Assembly: GCA_025667525.1 (NCBI GenBank)
Contig: CM046882.1
Span: forward strand, 550,138,630-550,202,629
Direction of reading: 5' to 3'
Length of the DNA stretch: 64,000 nt
Origin: Glebionis coronaria
Taxonomy: Eukaryota; Streptophyta; Magnoliopsida; Asterales; Asteraceae
The position numbers and the translations under genes were made by a program. How positions within the stretch are numbered: the first letter of the stretch is position 1; every line of letters begins with the position of its first letter. Positions 22,669 to 34,637 of the stretch are shown here, piece after piece. The notes below the pieces were generated by a model that was not told the DNA's origin, ran no database searches, and saw only the letters and a list, made by a program, of their open reading frames with translations.

Positions 22669-22911
22669 TCACACGTCAAAGATCTCACACACTTGGATGA
22701 TATTTTGTGGCATTTCATCATTTTGTAAGGCCTTTCCTTGAGGTTGGCACGAGTCACATGACTTGATAAGTGCATGCGCATCTCGATAAATAGTAGGCCA
22801 AAAGAAACCGGCATCAAAGACCTTCTTCGCCGTGAGGTTAGCACCATGATGACCACCCGTGGGTCCCTCGTGACAAGCTCTAAGGATATTAGTAGCTTCG
22901 GTGCCAAACAC
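22669..22911 (-). pseudogene. Athila integrase zinc-binding (HHCC) domain
   Basis: The frame contains [40 protein letters not shown] and [20 protein letters not shown]. The spacing of His, His, Cys and Cys fits the integrase H-x-H-x-C-x-x-C zinc finger. It ends EIFDV-stop just before the core; in intact relatives the sequence runs through this point. Confidence 0.9.
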
Positions 22912-23096
22912 ACAACGTCGAATAATCTAATCCGCACAAGTCCGAAATAGATAAGGGTCGTCCCAAAAATAGAACTTGACGTCACGAAAGAATTTTCGTT
23001 TTTGTTGTGTCGTCATACCCTTAATGATGAAGTTGACCGCATGGTAATTTGTGATGTCCGCAAACCATGGGGTAGAAGAATCTTCCTTGGAATTCA

Positions 23097-23513
23097 CTAC
23101 ACCAAGTGTCTCGAGAGGAAATTTTTCGGTGATTTCCTTGTTTCGTACACACTTTGGTGAGGATCTTCCAAACGAGAGAGGTGATCAAGATTCTCGGCTC
23201 CTTTTTTGTCTTTTATGGTGACATCACATCCTTGTAGGAGGAGAATCCAACAAAGCAGTCTCGGCTTTGCATCTTGTTTAGACAAGAGAAACTTGATGGC
23301 CGAATGATCCGTATACACTATGCTTTTAGTCAAGACGAGATAAGGTCGGAATTTCTCAAATGCATACACCACGGCAAGAAATTCCTTTTCCGTTGTGGTG
23401 TATTTAAGTTGAGCCTCGATCATCGTCTTACTAGCATTGTGAATAGGCAAGAAGTGTTTTGCATGACGTTGCCCTAAAACGGCCCCAATATCGTAATCAC
23501 TTGCATCACACAT
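23097..23513 (-). pseudogene. Athila RNase H
   Basis: The frame starts MCDASDYDIGAVLGQR, with the first RNase H aspartate, and continues HNASKTMIEAQLKYTTTEKE, FLAVVYAFEKFRPYLVLTKS and IVYTDHSAIKFLLSKQDAKP, then [14 protein letters not shown]. The catalytic D, E and D positions are recognisable (CDAS, TEKE, YTDHS). Length is normal for gypsy RNase H. The frame is disconnected from RT upstream (about 23514-23681 is out of frame) and from integrase downstream. Confidence 0.9.
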
Positions 23514-23681
23514 GAGCTCAAAGGGGAGGTTCCAATTAGGAGCAACAAGAATGAGAGCTTCGGTAAGTTTCCTTTTAAGAATTTCAAAGGCTCAAACACA
23601 ATCTTCGTTAAAGACGAAATGAGCATCTTTTTCGAGAAGGTGTGTAATGGGTCGAGATATCTTTGAAAAATCCTTGATGGG

Positions 23682-24060
23682 TCAAGGATAAAAGCCCGCG
23701 TGGCCTAGAAAACTCCTAACTCCCTTGACGGTTTTGGGATGAGGTAATTTGGCGATGACGTCTATCTTAGCTTTGTCTACCTTAATCCCCGCTTTCGAGA
23801 CCTTTTGCCCTAAGACGATTCCTTCTTTACACATAAAATGACATTTTTCCCAATTGAGCACAAGGTTAGTTTCCTCACAACGTTTTAACATTTGTTTCAA
23901 ATTTCCTAAACACGAAGTGAACGAATCACCAAACACGGAAAAGTCATCCATGAAGACTTCCATCGTCTTCTCGATCATGTCATGAAAAATAGCCACCATG
24001 CACCTTTGAAAAGTTCCCGGTGCATTGCAAAGTCCGAATGGCATTCTACGATAGGCAAAC
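23682..24060 (-). pseudogene. Athila reverse transcriptase, active-site half
   Basis: The frame contains MPFGLCNAPGTFQRCMVAIF and EVFMDDFSVFGDSFTSCLGN, with the catalytic FMDD at about 23957-23943. It continues to LVLNWEKCHFMCKEGIVLGQ and GVRSFLGHAGFYP, the palm and thumb boundary of gypsy RT. FMDD in place of YxDD is normal for Athila. About 190 bp separate it from the N-terminal RT part, in which stops interrupt the palm. Confidence 0.92.
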
Positions 24061-24243
24061 GTTCCATATGGACACGTAAACGTAGTTTTTTCTTGATCAC
24101 GAGGATAGATGGGGATTTGAAAGTAACCAGAAAAACCATCTAAAAATCAATAGAAATTGTTTCCATCAAGACGCTCCAACATTTGATCCATGAAGGGCAA
24201 GGGAAAATGGTCTTTACGAGTGGCGTCATTTAACTTACGATAG

Positions 24244-24731
24244 TCAATACACACCCCCCAAACGGTCACGAGTCAAGAACTCATTGTCATAATTTGGTAC
24301 AACGGTCATTCCTCCCTTTTTAGGGACACAATGAATGGGGCTCACCCAAGGGCTATCGGATATAGGGTACATCATTCCCGCGTCAAGGAGTTTAAGGACT
24401 TCCTTTTTGATGACATCGTGAATTTTGGGGTTTACCCTTCTTTGACATTGGATTACGGGCTTGTAGTCTTCCTCCATTAAAATTTTGTGTGTACAAAATT
24501 TTGGGTCGATACCCTTAATGTCGGATAATTTCTACGCAATTGCCCTTTGTGAGCCTTAAAGACATCGATAAGTGCGGTTTTTTCATCATCCGAAAGATCT
24601 TTCGCAATAATAACCGATAACTTATCGTTTCCTTCCAAGAATACATATTCAAGGTGAGGAGGAAGATCTTTCAACTCGAGGATTGGTGGTTCCTCGGTTG
24701 AAGATTTAGGCTCAATACTCATAACCTCCAC
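24244..24731 (-). pseudogene. Athila reverse transcriptase N-terminus and linker
   Basis: 24477-24731 holds the linker PPILELKDLPPHLEYVFLEG and IAKDLSDDEKTALIDVFKAH. 24244-24477 holds MEEDYKPVIQCQRRVNPKIH, EVLKLLDAGMMYPISDSPWV and SPIHCVPKKGGMTVV, the conserved start of gypsy RT fingers. A frame break lies near 24477-24500. The end of the second frame (TRDRLGGVY) departs from the expected palm sequence because of another break. Confidence 0.88.
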
Positions 24732-24812
24732 CGGCAGAGGAAATGGAAAATCGTTTAGAAAATCCTTGATAATCGAAAAGTCCTCATCGTCGTCGAGGTC
24801 TTCGTTAGAAGT

Positions 24813-25622
24813 TCAAGGTACATCAAACTCTTCCAAATTAAAATCACCTCCTTCAAATGGAGTGAAAGATGGTGTCGAATTATCAAGAATTGGATCGAGC
24901 GTAGTGGGATTGTCACTATTTGCTTCATCGGTAAAACCTAAAATTTCTTGTGAAAATTCTTCGCAAACGACATCGATTAAATCAACATGGTTCATAGTCG
25001 CGATAGAATAAACATGAGAAAGTTTGGAGTTTTGAGTTGTGTTTATAACAAGTTCCTCGTCGTTGAAGCGTAAAGTGATTTTTCTAGCATGCACATCAAT
25101 TAAAGCCATCGACGTATCTAAAAATGAACGACCTAAAATGAGAGGAACTTGAGGATCTGTAGGAATATCGGCTACGATAAAGTCTACCGGATAATAGAAC
25201 TTTCCCACTTTCACAAAAACGTCTTCGGCCATTCCACATACGGGAATCGTAGAATGATCGGTCATTTCGATAGACATTCTTGAAGGAGTAAGATTAGGAA
25301 GATTGGGTGACTTAAATATTTCAAGAGGCATCAAATTGATACAAGCACCAAGATCGGCCAAGGTGTAGCATTCTTCCATATCTTGGATACCACACGGAAT
25401 TAAAAATTTACAGGGATCACCGAATTTTTGAGGTATGCGGTTAAGATAAACCGATGACCAACTAGACAATTTTTGCAATTTCTCCTTATTGTTAAACATA
25501 CTCTTGAAGTTGGCGGCAAATCGAGGCATCATGATTAAATCGTCGGCAAAACTTATGTTAAAACGCATATCACGAAACATCTTAATGAAAAGATCAAATT
25601 GATAACTGTCACGTTCTTGCAA
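24813..25622 (-). pseudogene. Athila aspartic protease region
   Basis: The frame contains KFGDPCKFLIPCGIQDMEEC followed by TLADLGACINLMPLEIFKSP (active-site loop about 25366-25325), VGKFYYPVDFIVADI and DPQVPLILGRSFLDTSMALI. DLG replaces the DTG/DSG typical of retropepsins, which is usual in Athila. The C-terminal part is an acidic linker leading to RT. This is one of the longest uninterrupted stretches of the element. Confidence 0.9.
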
Positions 25623-25945
25623 TTTTTCCTTGTGACGTCTCGATGGGTAAGGTAAGGTGGTGTTGGGTGGGGCATAGGCATAGCCTTTGGAATCTCGGGT
25701 TCCAAGGTTGGTAAAGGGTCGATCATAGGTGTGGTTTGAGCGGTACTTCGTGGGATTGAAACGTGTTCCTTTTCGACCACCACCTCGGATTCTTCCTTAA
25801 TTTCGTCCTCCGTAGGAGTAATTGGTTGAGGAGTCAGCTCCTTAAAGGTCTTACCACTACGTGTGGTAATCACTTTTATCTCTCCCTTCGGGTTTGACAC
25901 CGTGTTGCTAGGAAGACCACCCAAAGTAGAGGCTTTGGTCATCAT
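25553..25945 (-). pseudogene. Athila gag-protease spacer
   Basis: The frame includes GEIKVITTRSGKTFKELTPQ, a conserved Athila motif just before protease, then a proline- and glutamate-rich linker. It overlaps the protease frame at its end (25553-25622), so a frameshift joins the two in this copy. Confidence 0.8.
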
Positions 25946-25983
25946 AATAGCATCAAAAAGTCTATTTTCCGTTTTTGGCGTTC

Positions 25984-27474
25984 TTACCTATCTTGCTCTT
26001 TTTCGGCCTTTTGATTTTGCTCCCACCTAATCAAAGTTTGTTCAATCTTATGTTGACCATGTTCCATTTTTTGTTGGTTTTGTTGGAGCCTAACCACATT
26101 TCCTTCCATTTTGTTGCTATGAGTTTCAAACTTAGTCCTTAGGTTTATCATATCATTTGCCATGTTTGTGTACCTATCTTCATTAGCTTTAAAATAGTTC
26201 AAAATCTCATTTGGAATATCTTTTGAAAATGCATTTGAAAGCCCTTGATTGACATTTTGAAAATCACGGTTTTGGTTTTGATTTTGCAATTGACCACTAG
26301 TCCCTTGATTCCCATTGTTGTAATTGTTACCCTTATAGTTGTTCCTTTGATTCCCTTGGTAACCACCTTGATTGTTGCGATAATTGTTAGCATTTTGATT
26401 TGGTGGAAAACCCGGTGGAGTCAATTGATTAGTGCGGGTAACTTGACCATTTTGGTTATAATCTCCCGTGGCCACGTAGGCACTTGAAGTGTTACCACCG
26501 GCGGTAATACACTCAGAGTAATCATGAGCTCCACCACAATAAACACAAGAAACCTCAACCGCTTTAGCCGTAGCGGGAGTGGGTTGTTCACCAACTTTAA
26601 ACTCTATCAATAGTCCCTTAAGCTTATCGAATATCTTGTTTTCCAAATTAGCCTCAATTTGTTGAGTATCGATGGTAGATGACAATGAAGGCGAACACGA
26701 AGCCTTGTTAACACTCGGTGTGCTACGAGGGCTATAAACCTTGGACCTATTCTCAATAATCAACAATTCTTCCTCGACCGTTTTAAACAAAAAATTACCA
26801 CCCGCGACGACATTAAGATAATCTCGTTCATGATTGTTCAAACCATTGTAAAACGTGTCGATCGGATGTAAGTCAAAAAACCGTGATGAGGACATTCATG
26901 CAACATTTCCTTAAACCTATTCCAAGCCGTTGAAAACTCTCATTATATTCTTGTGAAAACTTTGAAATCTCGTTTTTCAAATGCATAGTCTTAGAGGGCG
27001 GGAAAAATTGGTTCACAAACTTTGAAACGAGATCCTTCCACGTCAATATAGAATTGGGTGGGTCTTTCTCTAACCAAATTATAGTGGGCCCCACTAAGGA
27101 ATACGGAAAATCATCATCTTAATCACGTCATTTGAGACGTCCTTAAACTTGAAAGTCGACATAAGACGATTGAAATGGCGAATGTGGTTATGAGGGTTGT
27201 CCTTTTCGTCACCACGAAACTTGTTATTTTGGATCATGGACAATAAACCCGTCTTAACCTCAAAATTCTCCGCAAGGATAGAGGGAATCACAATCGCTTC
27301 TCCATAACCCTCGGTGGGTGCTTGAAGCAAGTCCATCATAGTACGATTAGCCATGGAAGCTTCTTGTTCTACAATGGGTTCGACAATGGGAGATTCTTCA
27401 CTAGAAAGGTTTGGTGTTCCTTCCTTTCGGTTTCGACATTTACGTGCACGTTTTGCTTGGTTACGCGTTTGCAT
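25984..27474 (-). pseudogene. Athila gag (frameshifted)
   Basis: The likely start is the ATG at 27474 (MQTRNQAKRARKCRNRK). Gag is spread over three frames. The N-terminal part runs to 27094 with NPHNHIRHFNRLMSTFKFKD. The middle part, to 26873, has LTWKDLVSKFVNQFFPPSKT. The C-terminal part (25984-26895) has LHPIDTFYNGLNNHERDYLN, the zinc knuckle CVYCGGAHDYSEC, an Asn/Gln/Gly-rich low-complexity stretch and a coiled-coil-like tail. Breaks lie near 27095 and 26890. Gag forms the particle; the knuckle is the C-x2-C-x4-H-x4-C RNA-binding motif. Confidence 0.9.
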
Positions 27475-28194
27475 AAACGTCACGTACAACGTGGGGATGA
27501 GCAAAGGAGATTCTTTTTGGTGTTTTTACTTTTTCAATTTTTTTGTGCTTTTGATTGTTTTTAACTTTTTTTGATTTTTCTTGTGAATTACGTAGACACA
27601 AATCTACAAATCTCCTATCGAACCGATTTCTCGATTAAAGGAGACTCAAGGAATGAAAACGATCACATTGAGTGAACGCCTTCGATGACTTTAGAACGTT
27701 GGTGGAACACCAAAACGTTCAAGAGGGTTTAATCTTTGAAACCAAGCAAATATATATGATATGTAGATAATAATTCGGTGGCAAACCCTCGATTAGCCCT
27801 TTTTCTCTTAACACGCACAAGCAAGCGGGGGAAACGATGCAGCGCTAAGCACTTAAGAGCCTTTTCCCCTTAGGTCGTGAAATACAACCGCCTTATACCC
27901 ACCTTATAGTTTGTGTTAATTAAAATCAAGCTTCACGAAAGTAATTATCTATTTTGCCTTTTTCTTTTGCTTTAGATTCGAATACAATAATTGAGTGATG
28001 AAATCCCAATTAAGGTTGCGTTTTCACGCTTTTGAAGTATTGTGGATTTATTGTGATACGTATATACTATAGTAATAATATTTACAAAAATAACGAAAAC
28101 CGATAATACGTATGATTAGAGTGTTAATCACACAATTACTATTTATGGATAATATCAAAAACAAAATTATTCAAACTTAACACAACACGCCTCT
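27475..28194 (-). other. Athila 5' leader
   Basis: Non-coding sequence between the PBS and gag. No regulatory element can be named. Confidence 0.65.
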
Positions 28195-28209
28195 CCGGCA
28201 GCGGCATCA
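28195..28209 (-). other. Athila primer-binding site (tRNA-Asp-like)
   Basis: The minus strand reads TGATGCCGCTGCCGG. It resembles TGGCGCCGCTGCCGG at 36662 and the tRNA-Asp complement used by Athila elements, with changes near its start. Confidence 0.75.
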
Positions 28210-28212
28210 AAA

Positions 28213-30281
28213 TGATAGTAGTATGAATACGTCTTTTAGGAAAAAGAGAGTATTAAGCGGTAAGCACTAAGCTTATGTTTAGGAAAACGTAACACTTATG
28301 ACCCTTTTGTGAGTTCGTTCTCGAGGAGGATTAATGTGTGTGTTAAACTTGATGGTATTTGAGATTAATAACGTTACGAAATTAAAAATTACTCTAAAAA
28401 TTCCTAAAAATTCACAATAAATTCCTAAAAATATAACTAAGGTTTAAAAATGAACAAAACTTCTTGAAACTTTTTAAATTAATTAATATTTATTTTTTAA
28501 TTGTTAATTAAAGCCCTAAAAATCAAATAAATTAACAAAAAGCCCAATCAAAGATTTTTCACTTTGTAAACCTCAAAAATGTTTTAATTAAGCTAAAAAG
28601 TATTTATGCAAAATTAAAAACCTATTAAAACTATTTAAAATGATTAAAACTAAAAGTAAATATTAAAATAATATTAAAAATTCAAAATTTACAAAAAATT
28701 CTAAAAACTTGCAAACTAATTTATTTTAACTTAATAAAACCAGAAATGAAAGTGAAATGACCTAAATACCCCTAATGGGCCTCCAAATGGGCCAAAAATG
28801 AAAATATTCCAAGTTAAATGGGCTTTTTGGCCCAATAAGACAAAACTCAACCAAATAAGCCCAAAAGTTCCAGTCTAGCTTAAAGTTGGATTTTAAATAA
28901 AAAATTCTAAAGGCGCAAAAGCTGAAAGTGAGCTTATCACAGCTTATCAAACACTCAGCTTATTCTTAATGGGCTTTTTGGCCCATTAAACTATAAGCTA
29001 ATGCCATAAGTTGAAATTTTACACATATCCTTCTTTTGAGTTTATAAAGCAGTTTGTAAAAAGAAATTTTGAAAAAGCTCAATAAATAAGCCTGAAATAA
29101 GCCAAAACTCTCTATAGAAAACGACAAAATAGACGTTTTTGAGTTCTAGGCTGATTCAAGAGCTGATACAACTTGCAAAATGTTTTAAATGACTTAATTA
29201 AGACAAATGAGCAAAAAGATTTCCAATAAGCACACTCAATAAGCTGAAATGAAGAATAAGCACTTTTGAAAAAGTCAAATGAATTCGTTTTCTAGTCAAA
29301 ACCTAAAGTCAAAGGCCACAAACTTCCAGATTAGCTAATTAGGTGAAATAAACAAGATTGATTACAAATTGAAAGTTGTTGCACGTTGGAATAAGCCAAA
29401 TTTGCTTATTAGTAAGCTGAACCAAGATTATAACTACCAGTGGGTAGCAGCAGTGGGAAAGGAGTTCCCACTGCTTGAAATGAAAAAGTTGAATTGAGCT
29501 TGTTTTACTGGGTGTTTTTGGACAATAATGGCACCCCTACAACCAGTGAGTTGTAGGAAGTAAAGAACAAGCAAATAAACAACAATCCACACAGCCAATT
29601 AGTACAATTAATTTATTTAAGGCTCAAACATGCAAAAACTAGGGGTCTGATGGTTTAAGCAGTTGATTAAGCAAGTTTAACCCAACAAATGTTTACCAAA
29701 TCAGATTTTAAGCATCAAGATTAAGAAACAACATTATTCATGGCCAAACAAACAAGTTTCATGCATAAACTCCAAGATTTAAGCTAATATAGGCCTAAGT
29801 GACTTTACTGATGAACTTGGTAAACAGAAAAAGCAGTTTGCCGATGCACTTGACCAAGTATTGAACTTTAGAGCTTCAAAACTAATAACCTATAATACAA
29901 TTATCCCAACCAAAAGCCTACAACCCTAGGTAATCATGGTAGCTAACTGCTGACCAAGTTTCAGTTCATAAGCATCTAAAACAATCTTGTTCTAAGCAAA
30001 GATTCATATTAGGTGTTTCAGTTCACAAGATATGCAAATTTTTTAACTCTTAACCACACAATAACATAGCCAAAACTAAGTGACTTACTCCAATTCCACT
30101 AACATCCACACAACATGCAATTCCAAACACCCTTTTAGATCTAATAAACAAGATTTTTCAAAGTCTTTTTGAGAGTCAAACTTCCAAAACACAATAATCT
30201 AAATTAAACAGCCTCAAATAACTTAAGCAAGAAATCACTCAAGAACACTTATGAGAACAAAGCATAGCAGATTCAAGTAGC
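28213..30281 (-). mobile_element. Probable Athila 5' LTR, inner part
   Basis: This sequence abuts the PBS. Its plus-strand left edge reads TGATAGTAGTATG, giving a minus-strand end ACTACTATCA, as an LTR should. It has no ORFs of note and is rich in GCTTATT-type motifs. Its right edge is an abrupt switch to a copia-derived reading frame at about 30282. It does not resemble 18891-19984. The simplest reading is that it is the R-U5 part of the same LTR whose U3 part lies at 46866-48724, the two being separated by the copia derivative. This is inference. Confidence 0.5.
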
Positions 30282-30568
30282 ATGAAATTTTCAGTAAAAC
30301 TTAAAAATGAGCAATTAAAAGCTCAGATTCAGGAAAAGGTTTTTGCACTTACAGCTGCGAAAAATGAATTAAGGAAGTTGAAAGGAAATAGTGTGGATAC
30401 TAAGTTTGTAAAACAGTCTGTCTTGGGGACACCTCCTTCTCAACCAATCAGACCTAGCTCAGTTGCTAGACAACCGAATGCATTTCATTCTGAACGACCT
30501 AAAACGTCGAATCTGAGGTTTGCCTCCCAAGCTGACATGCGTAGCAATTTGTCAAAACCAGTCACTCA
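30282..30568 (+). pseudogene. Copia polyprotein spacer, part 1
   Basis: The frame reads NEQLKAQIQEKVFALTAAKN, ELRKLKGNSVDTKFVKQSVL and RFASQADMRSNLSKPVTH. From memory this resembles the long spacer between gag and integrase annotated in many Asteraceae copia polyproteins (coiled-coil EKVFxxxxxKNELRKLKG, then VDTKF, then PVT). It starts abruptly at the 30281 junction and is cut after PVTH by the insertion at 30569. The continuation is at 33546. Confidence 0.65.
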
Positions 30569-33545
30569 CCGGCAGCGGCGCCATTTTAATGTATGAATTT
30601 TTCAATTCTTTTTATCTCTCTATTTATCGTTCCTCGACTCGACTCGAATTGATCAACAAATTTATCACAAGATTACTCGTTTTTGGTTATAGAAACTTGA
30701 TTGGTACTATTTTTTAATTAAAAGCACGTAAAAAGATAAAAATATTAAGCTACGTAAAATACTTACTAATGCTAAAAACATACCGCAAGTAAAAATCACA
30801 AAGTAAAAATATTAAATGCGCAAGTAAATGTTAACGAAGATTATTAAAATGCTAAATGAAAATGACAAGTAAAAATATAAAATACTAAAATGCGAAAAAG
30901 GTAAATGCAAAATTATCCTAAAAATGAAAGTGCCACATTTATTCTAAAAGTGTAAAAACTAATTTTTTGTTGTACTATTTATATTTTTTTATATGTTTTT
31001 TTTAATATATATTTTTTTTATTTAAACTAGAAACTAATTTTTATTATAAATGAAAATCTAAATTTTGAACTTTATGAAAAGTTGATTTTTCAAAACTAAA
31101 AAAAAACAATCGTGAAAAGAAATTGAAACCAATCGTGAAAATTAAACCGAATTTGAATACACTCAGCCCAAATGTATTTCAACCCAATAAGACAATGGAA
31201 ACAAAAAAAACGCAGCCCTTCTTTTTTCTATTTATACGCAGCTTTTTATATCACGAAATGAATACTATGTGCGAATACAGGGACTTATTTGCAATATTTC
31301 CTAACTTTTCCTTAAAAACGGGCTGCACCTTTTTTTAAGCTCGTTTGAGCTTATTAGGCAACGATATAAGCTTAGATTTGTTCCTATATGTTTAATAAGC
31401 TTTAATATTGATCTCTAAACAAAAATATTCGAAAATCGATAAGAGATTAGGCAAGAAAAAGCTGTTGTACTAAAGTGACTTATCGAAAATATGCTAATAT
31501 GCAGATTTGTAGGGCTACTTTAAGGCTCTCTAGTGGCTTATCTAATAAGCTAGAAGAAAAACTTAAAACTACAAACTTAAAGCCACTAGTTCAAGCTATC
31601 TAGATCACTAAGGCACTTATCCTAATTCTAAATGAGCTGCGAGAAAAATGTACACCAAACTGGCTGTTTGAGCATAAAACTGAACCCAAAGTATTTTTTG
31701 TGACCATTCGCCTTTTGACTATTGCTCGCAGACTTCTAATAGCATGAGAACTAAAACTCCTTGGCATCTAAATGTGGTTACAAACAAAGCTAACAATAAC
31801 ACAAACTAATACTCAAAATAAGCACTAATCCAAACACTCCTATAATTGCAGGAAATGAAATCTAACAAAGTACTTTGCTGGATTAAAAGCTATTGAAAAA
31901 AAAACAGTAGAACAATTAAAAACAGAAAATTAGAACGAAATACAGCAATCGACAAGCAAGTAACACACTACACAAAGCACATAGCAGTTTATACTACAAA
32001 AAAATGCATAAAATGAAAATTAAGAGTAACCTGCATTCTCTCAGCCTAACAGAGAGATTGCGCTCATACAGAGCTTTTTCTTTTCGCCCGTAGCTGACGA
32101 GCCACAGACTAACACGTCTTTTAATTATCAGCCTAAAATAATCCTAACGCCGACCCTCGACACTAAAACCCATCGCCAAAACTCAATATTAAAACTCGGA
32201 CATCAGCTACAACTTATTTTCTCTGCTTATTCAGTGGAATAAACTGGTATTCTCTCTTCTAAATTGACTTAACCATAATAAGCTACAAACTAGCTTAAAT
32301 GTTTAAGCTGACTAAATTTCGTAAATGTAAAGCAAGCTTCAAATCAGATTAACTGTAAATAAAAAAATCTGACGAAATCTTAAATAAACCCAAATACAAA
32401 CTTTTATTAAATTGAACAATTCATTACACTATTTTTTAAAAGAAAATACAAATTATAACTAGAAATTTAAAGTCTAATCTAGAAAGAGAAAATTACATTT
32501 TATGATGAAAATAAAGAGGGTTATTATAGATGAACCGAAAGGTGTGTGGGTTAGCTGATGACGATTCATAGCCATTAGATCTTCTCTCCTCTTCATTTTC
32601 TTGATCATACGATTGAAAAACATCCTTGGTCACACGGATTGCCAAGGTGGCAATCCGTTGTGCTTCTTGTGCTTCTTTGGAGGTGATGTGGAAGATTATC
32701 ATTGGTCCAATGATTTTCTCTCAATGAATCAGCCAATAAGAAATGATGAGTGCTGCATCAATCAGCCACGTAGGCGCTTAGTACTTAGCATCTGGGTGAA
32801 GACCACGCGTCTATATACCCTTAATCTTCTGAATATCCAGCGCGTGGTGTACAATTGCTTGGTGTTTGGAAACCCCTTAAATCTAGGGTTCTTGAGATGG
32901 TGGAGTTCTTCCCCATTTTATTTCTTCACAGTCGTGTCTTTTAATGTTGTGTATACTTTGTTTGACCAAAAGTAAGTAAATACTTGTTTCCACCGTTCAA
33001 GTTATTTATTGTTATCTTGGGCCCAAATTGTACTCCAGCGTTATTAACTTTGGTGATGTTGGGCTTGGGCTCAATTTATTAAAACTCTCATCCGTCCCTT
33101 AATTGTTGAAGTTTGGGCCTTTGTTGGGCTTTGGTAAAAAATGACTAACTTATTTCCACTATTGGGCTTTCAGGCCCAATAAGTAAATGTGGGTCCCACA
33201 AAGCCCAAATAACTTAATTAAGGTTAAATCCTCAACGAACTTGTCTTTTAGCTTCTCGATCTTTTCTTCAAATCTCGTGTCGTTTTGCCGGTATTCGTGA
33301 ACTTGGGTACCTTTGGAATTTTTGCACTTTTGGTTCTTTGACTTTGACTTTGTCTCTTTCTTTGACTTTTCTTCAACAACTGACCGTGAAATCCCGTGTT
33401 TTCTTTCCTTTTGATCTTTTTTACCTATTTCACAAAAAAACACAAAACCACGTGTAATTCCGACTTTTACGATATTAAACACATGATTAGGTCTTGTTTT
33501 TCTTTGATTTTAGTGGTAAAAGGATAAGTGTTTACACACTTATTA
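30569..33545 (-). mobile_element. Gypsy LTR plus primer-binding site inserted in the spacer ORF
   Basis: 30569-30583 is the complement of the PBS TGGCGCCGCTGCCGG. The rest is an LTR in minus orientation whose start (GTGTGTAAACACTTATCC, near 33541-33524) and following 250 bp align with the LTR start at 34638 (GTGTGTAAACACCCATC). Its end, near 30590-30660, also shares GATCAATTCGA and GAACGATA motifs with that LTR. Nothing internal to the PBS is present. The spacer ORF resumes at about 33546 with SAKPDHMNASRNSRSSSKNM. The insertion is therefore LTR+PBS only, about 2.98 kb. No target duplication is visible and about six host codons appear lost. Confidence 0.75.
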
Positions 33546-34287
33546 ATCTGCAAAACCTGATCACATGAATGCTTCAAGAAACTCTAGATCTAGCTCCAAG
33601 AACATGCCTAGACGTAGTTCAAATGACACGGGTCATAAAAGCTATCTAGAGGATGCTCAGAAAAATACACAAGCAAGAGATAGGACCATACCACAACCTA
33701 GGAGCGTTGTTCACACATCTACGAATTCTAGACCCTTCTATGATGTGCATAATTCTGCCAACCCTAGGAACTCTAGAGCCTTCTCAGATGCTAAGCACTT
33801 TGTTTGCAAGAAATGTAACAAATGCGTGTTTAATGCCATTCATGATGATTGTATAACGCAAGTCCTGAACAAGGTGAACCACAAAGCTAGAGCATCTAAA
33901 AAACGGAACCCTATAGGAAATAGGTTTTCTCCAACTAAGTCTTCCGTTGTGCATGAGAAATCTATGACTCCTAGACCCTGTCTTAGGTGGATACCAACGG
34001 GTAGAACCTTCAAAACAATAGGTCTTAGGTGGGTTCCTACTAGAAAGATATTTCCCTCTAGCACGGAAAAGGTTCAAGGTGTACCCCAACATGGTTCTCA
34101 CAAGGATATCACTAACCCACATGCAAGCATACAAACTACTGATGAAAGTGTAGGTAATAAAGTGATGGTTCAACAAGAACACCAAGGCTTTCCATATTCA
34201 TACCGTTCAACAAAAGACACTCTCAGAGTTTGGTTGCTCAAGAAGCAGATATCAGAGAAATACGTGTCTCGAGGATTTCACAAGTAA
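33546..34287 (+). pseudogene. Copia polyprotein spacer, part 2
   Basis: The frame continues the 30282-30568 ORF: SAKPDHMNASRNSRSSSKNM, then KHFVCKKCNKCVFNAIHDDC (a Cys-rich CxxCxxCVFNxxHDxC motif), RPCLRWIPTGRTFKTIGLRW and GSHKDITNPHASIQT. The CVFN-HD-C and LRWxPTGRxFKTxGLRWxPTG segments are, from memory, hallmarks of Asteraceae copia polyprotein spacers whose function is unknown. The ORF ends at 34287, where relatives continue to integrase. No pol domain follows, so the element is non-autonomous. Confidence 0.7.
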
Positions 34288-34344
34288 AACTTCACAATGA
34301 CTTACTGTCAAATACCAGACTGTCACTCGAATGTCAAAGAAATG

Positions 34345-34637
34345 GAACTTTATCTCTTCACTGATAAGTTACCCTCAAAACGAGAAATTCAATTTTCTCG
34401 GACACGAGCTTCCATCAAAACTGTTCTAAAGTTTTAAGCTCGTGTATATGACTTCTAAGCACATCACAGCTTAGAACTCGGACCTCAAATAAGGAAAGTT
34501 TATCTCGGACGATAACTTATCCTTCTCAACGAGAAATTAATATTTCTCGGTCATGAGCTTCCTATAAAAACAGTCAAAGTTTTTAAGTTCATGAAAAACG
34601 ACTTCTAAGTAAATGTCAGCTTAGAACTCGTACTTCC
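34345..34637 (+). repeat. Tandem repeat of about 150 bp, each unit a string of hairpins (copies 1-2)
   Basis: Units start at about 34345 and 34495; a third, at 44169-44275, follows the nested element. Each unit holds consecutive inverted repeats: a GATAA-c-TTATC-like dyad, CGAGAAAttaatatTTCTCG, a GAGCTT/AAGCTC-type stem with AAAACT/AGTTTT, and TTCTAAG...CTTAGAA. Pairing is kept in all copies although the sequences have drifted. It lies just after the spacer ORF. Confidence 0.75.

Larger units (their letters stand above)
18891..30281 (-). mobile_element. Degenerate Athila-type Ty3/gypsy element
   Basis: Minus-strand order: 5' LTR portion (30281-28213), PBS (28209-28195), leader, gag (27474-25984), spacer, protease, RT, RNase H, integrase (to 21783), 3' non-coding region, PPT and 3' LTR fragment (19984-18891). 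PR-RT-RH-IN is gypsy order. DLG in place of DTG at the protease site, the FMDDFSVFG RT box and the tRNA-Asp-like PBS point to the Athila lineage. No envelope-like frame is seen. At least eight frame breaks make it inactive. A further part of its 5' LTR probably lies at 46866-48724. Confidence 0.85.

Noticed and set aside
32493..33482. ORFs on both strands with Lys- or Trp-rich composition
   Set aside because: They fall in the inserted LTR (30584-33545). The minus-strand Lys-rich one aligns with the U3 of the LTR at 34638, where it is also non-coding.
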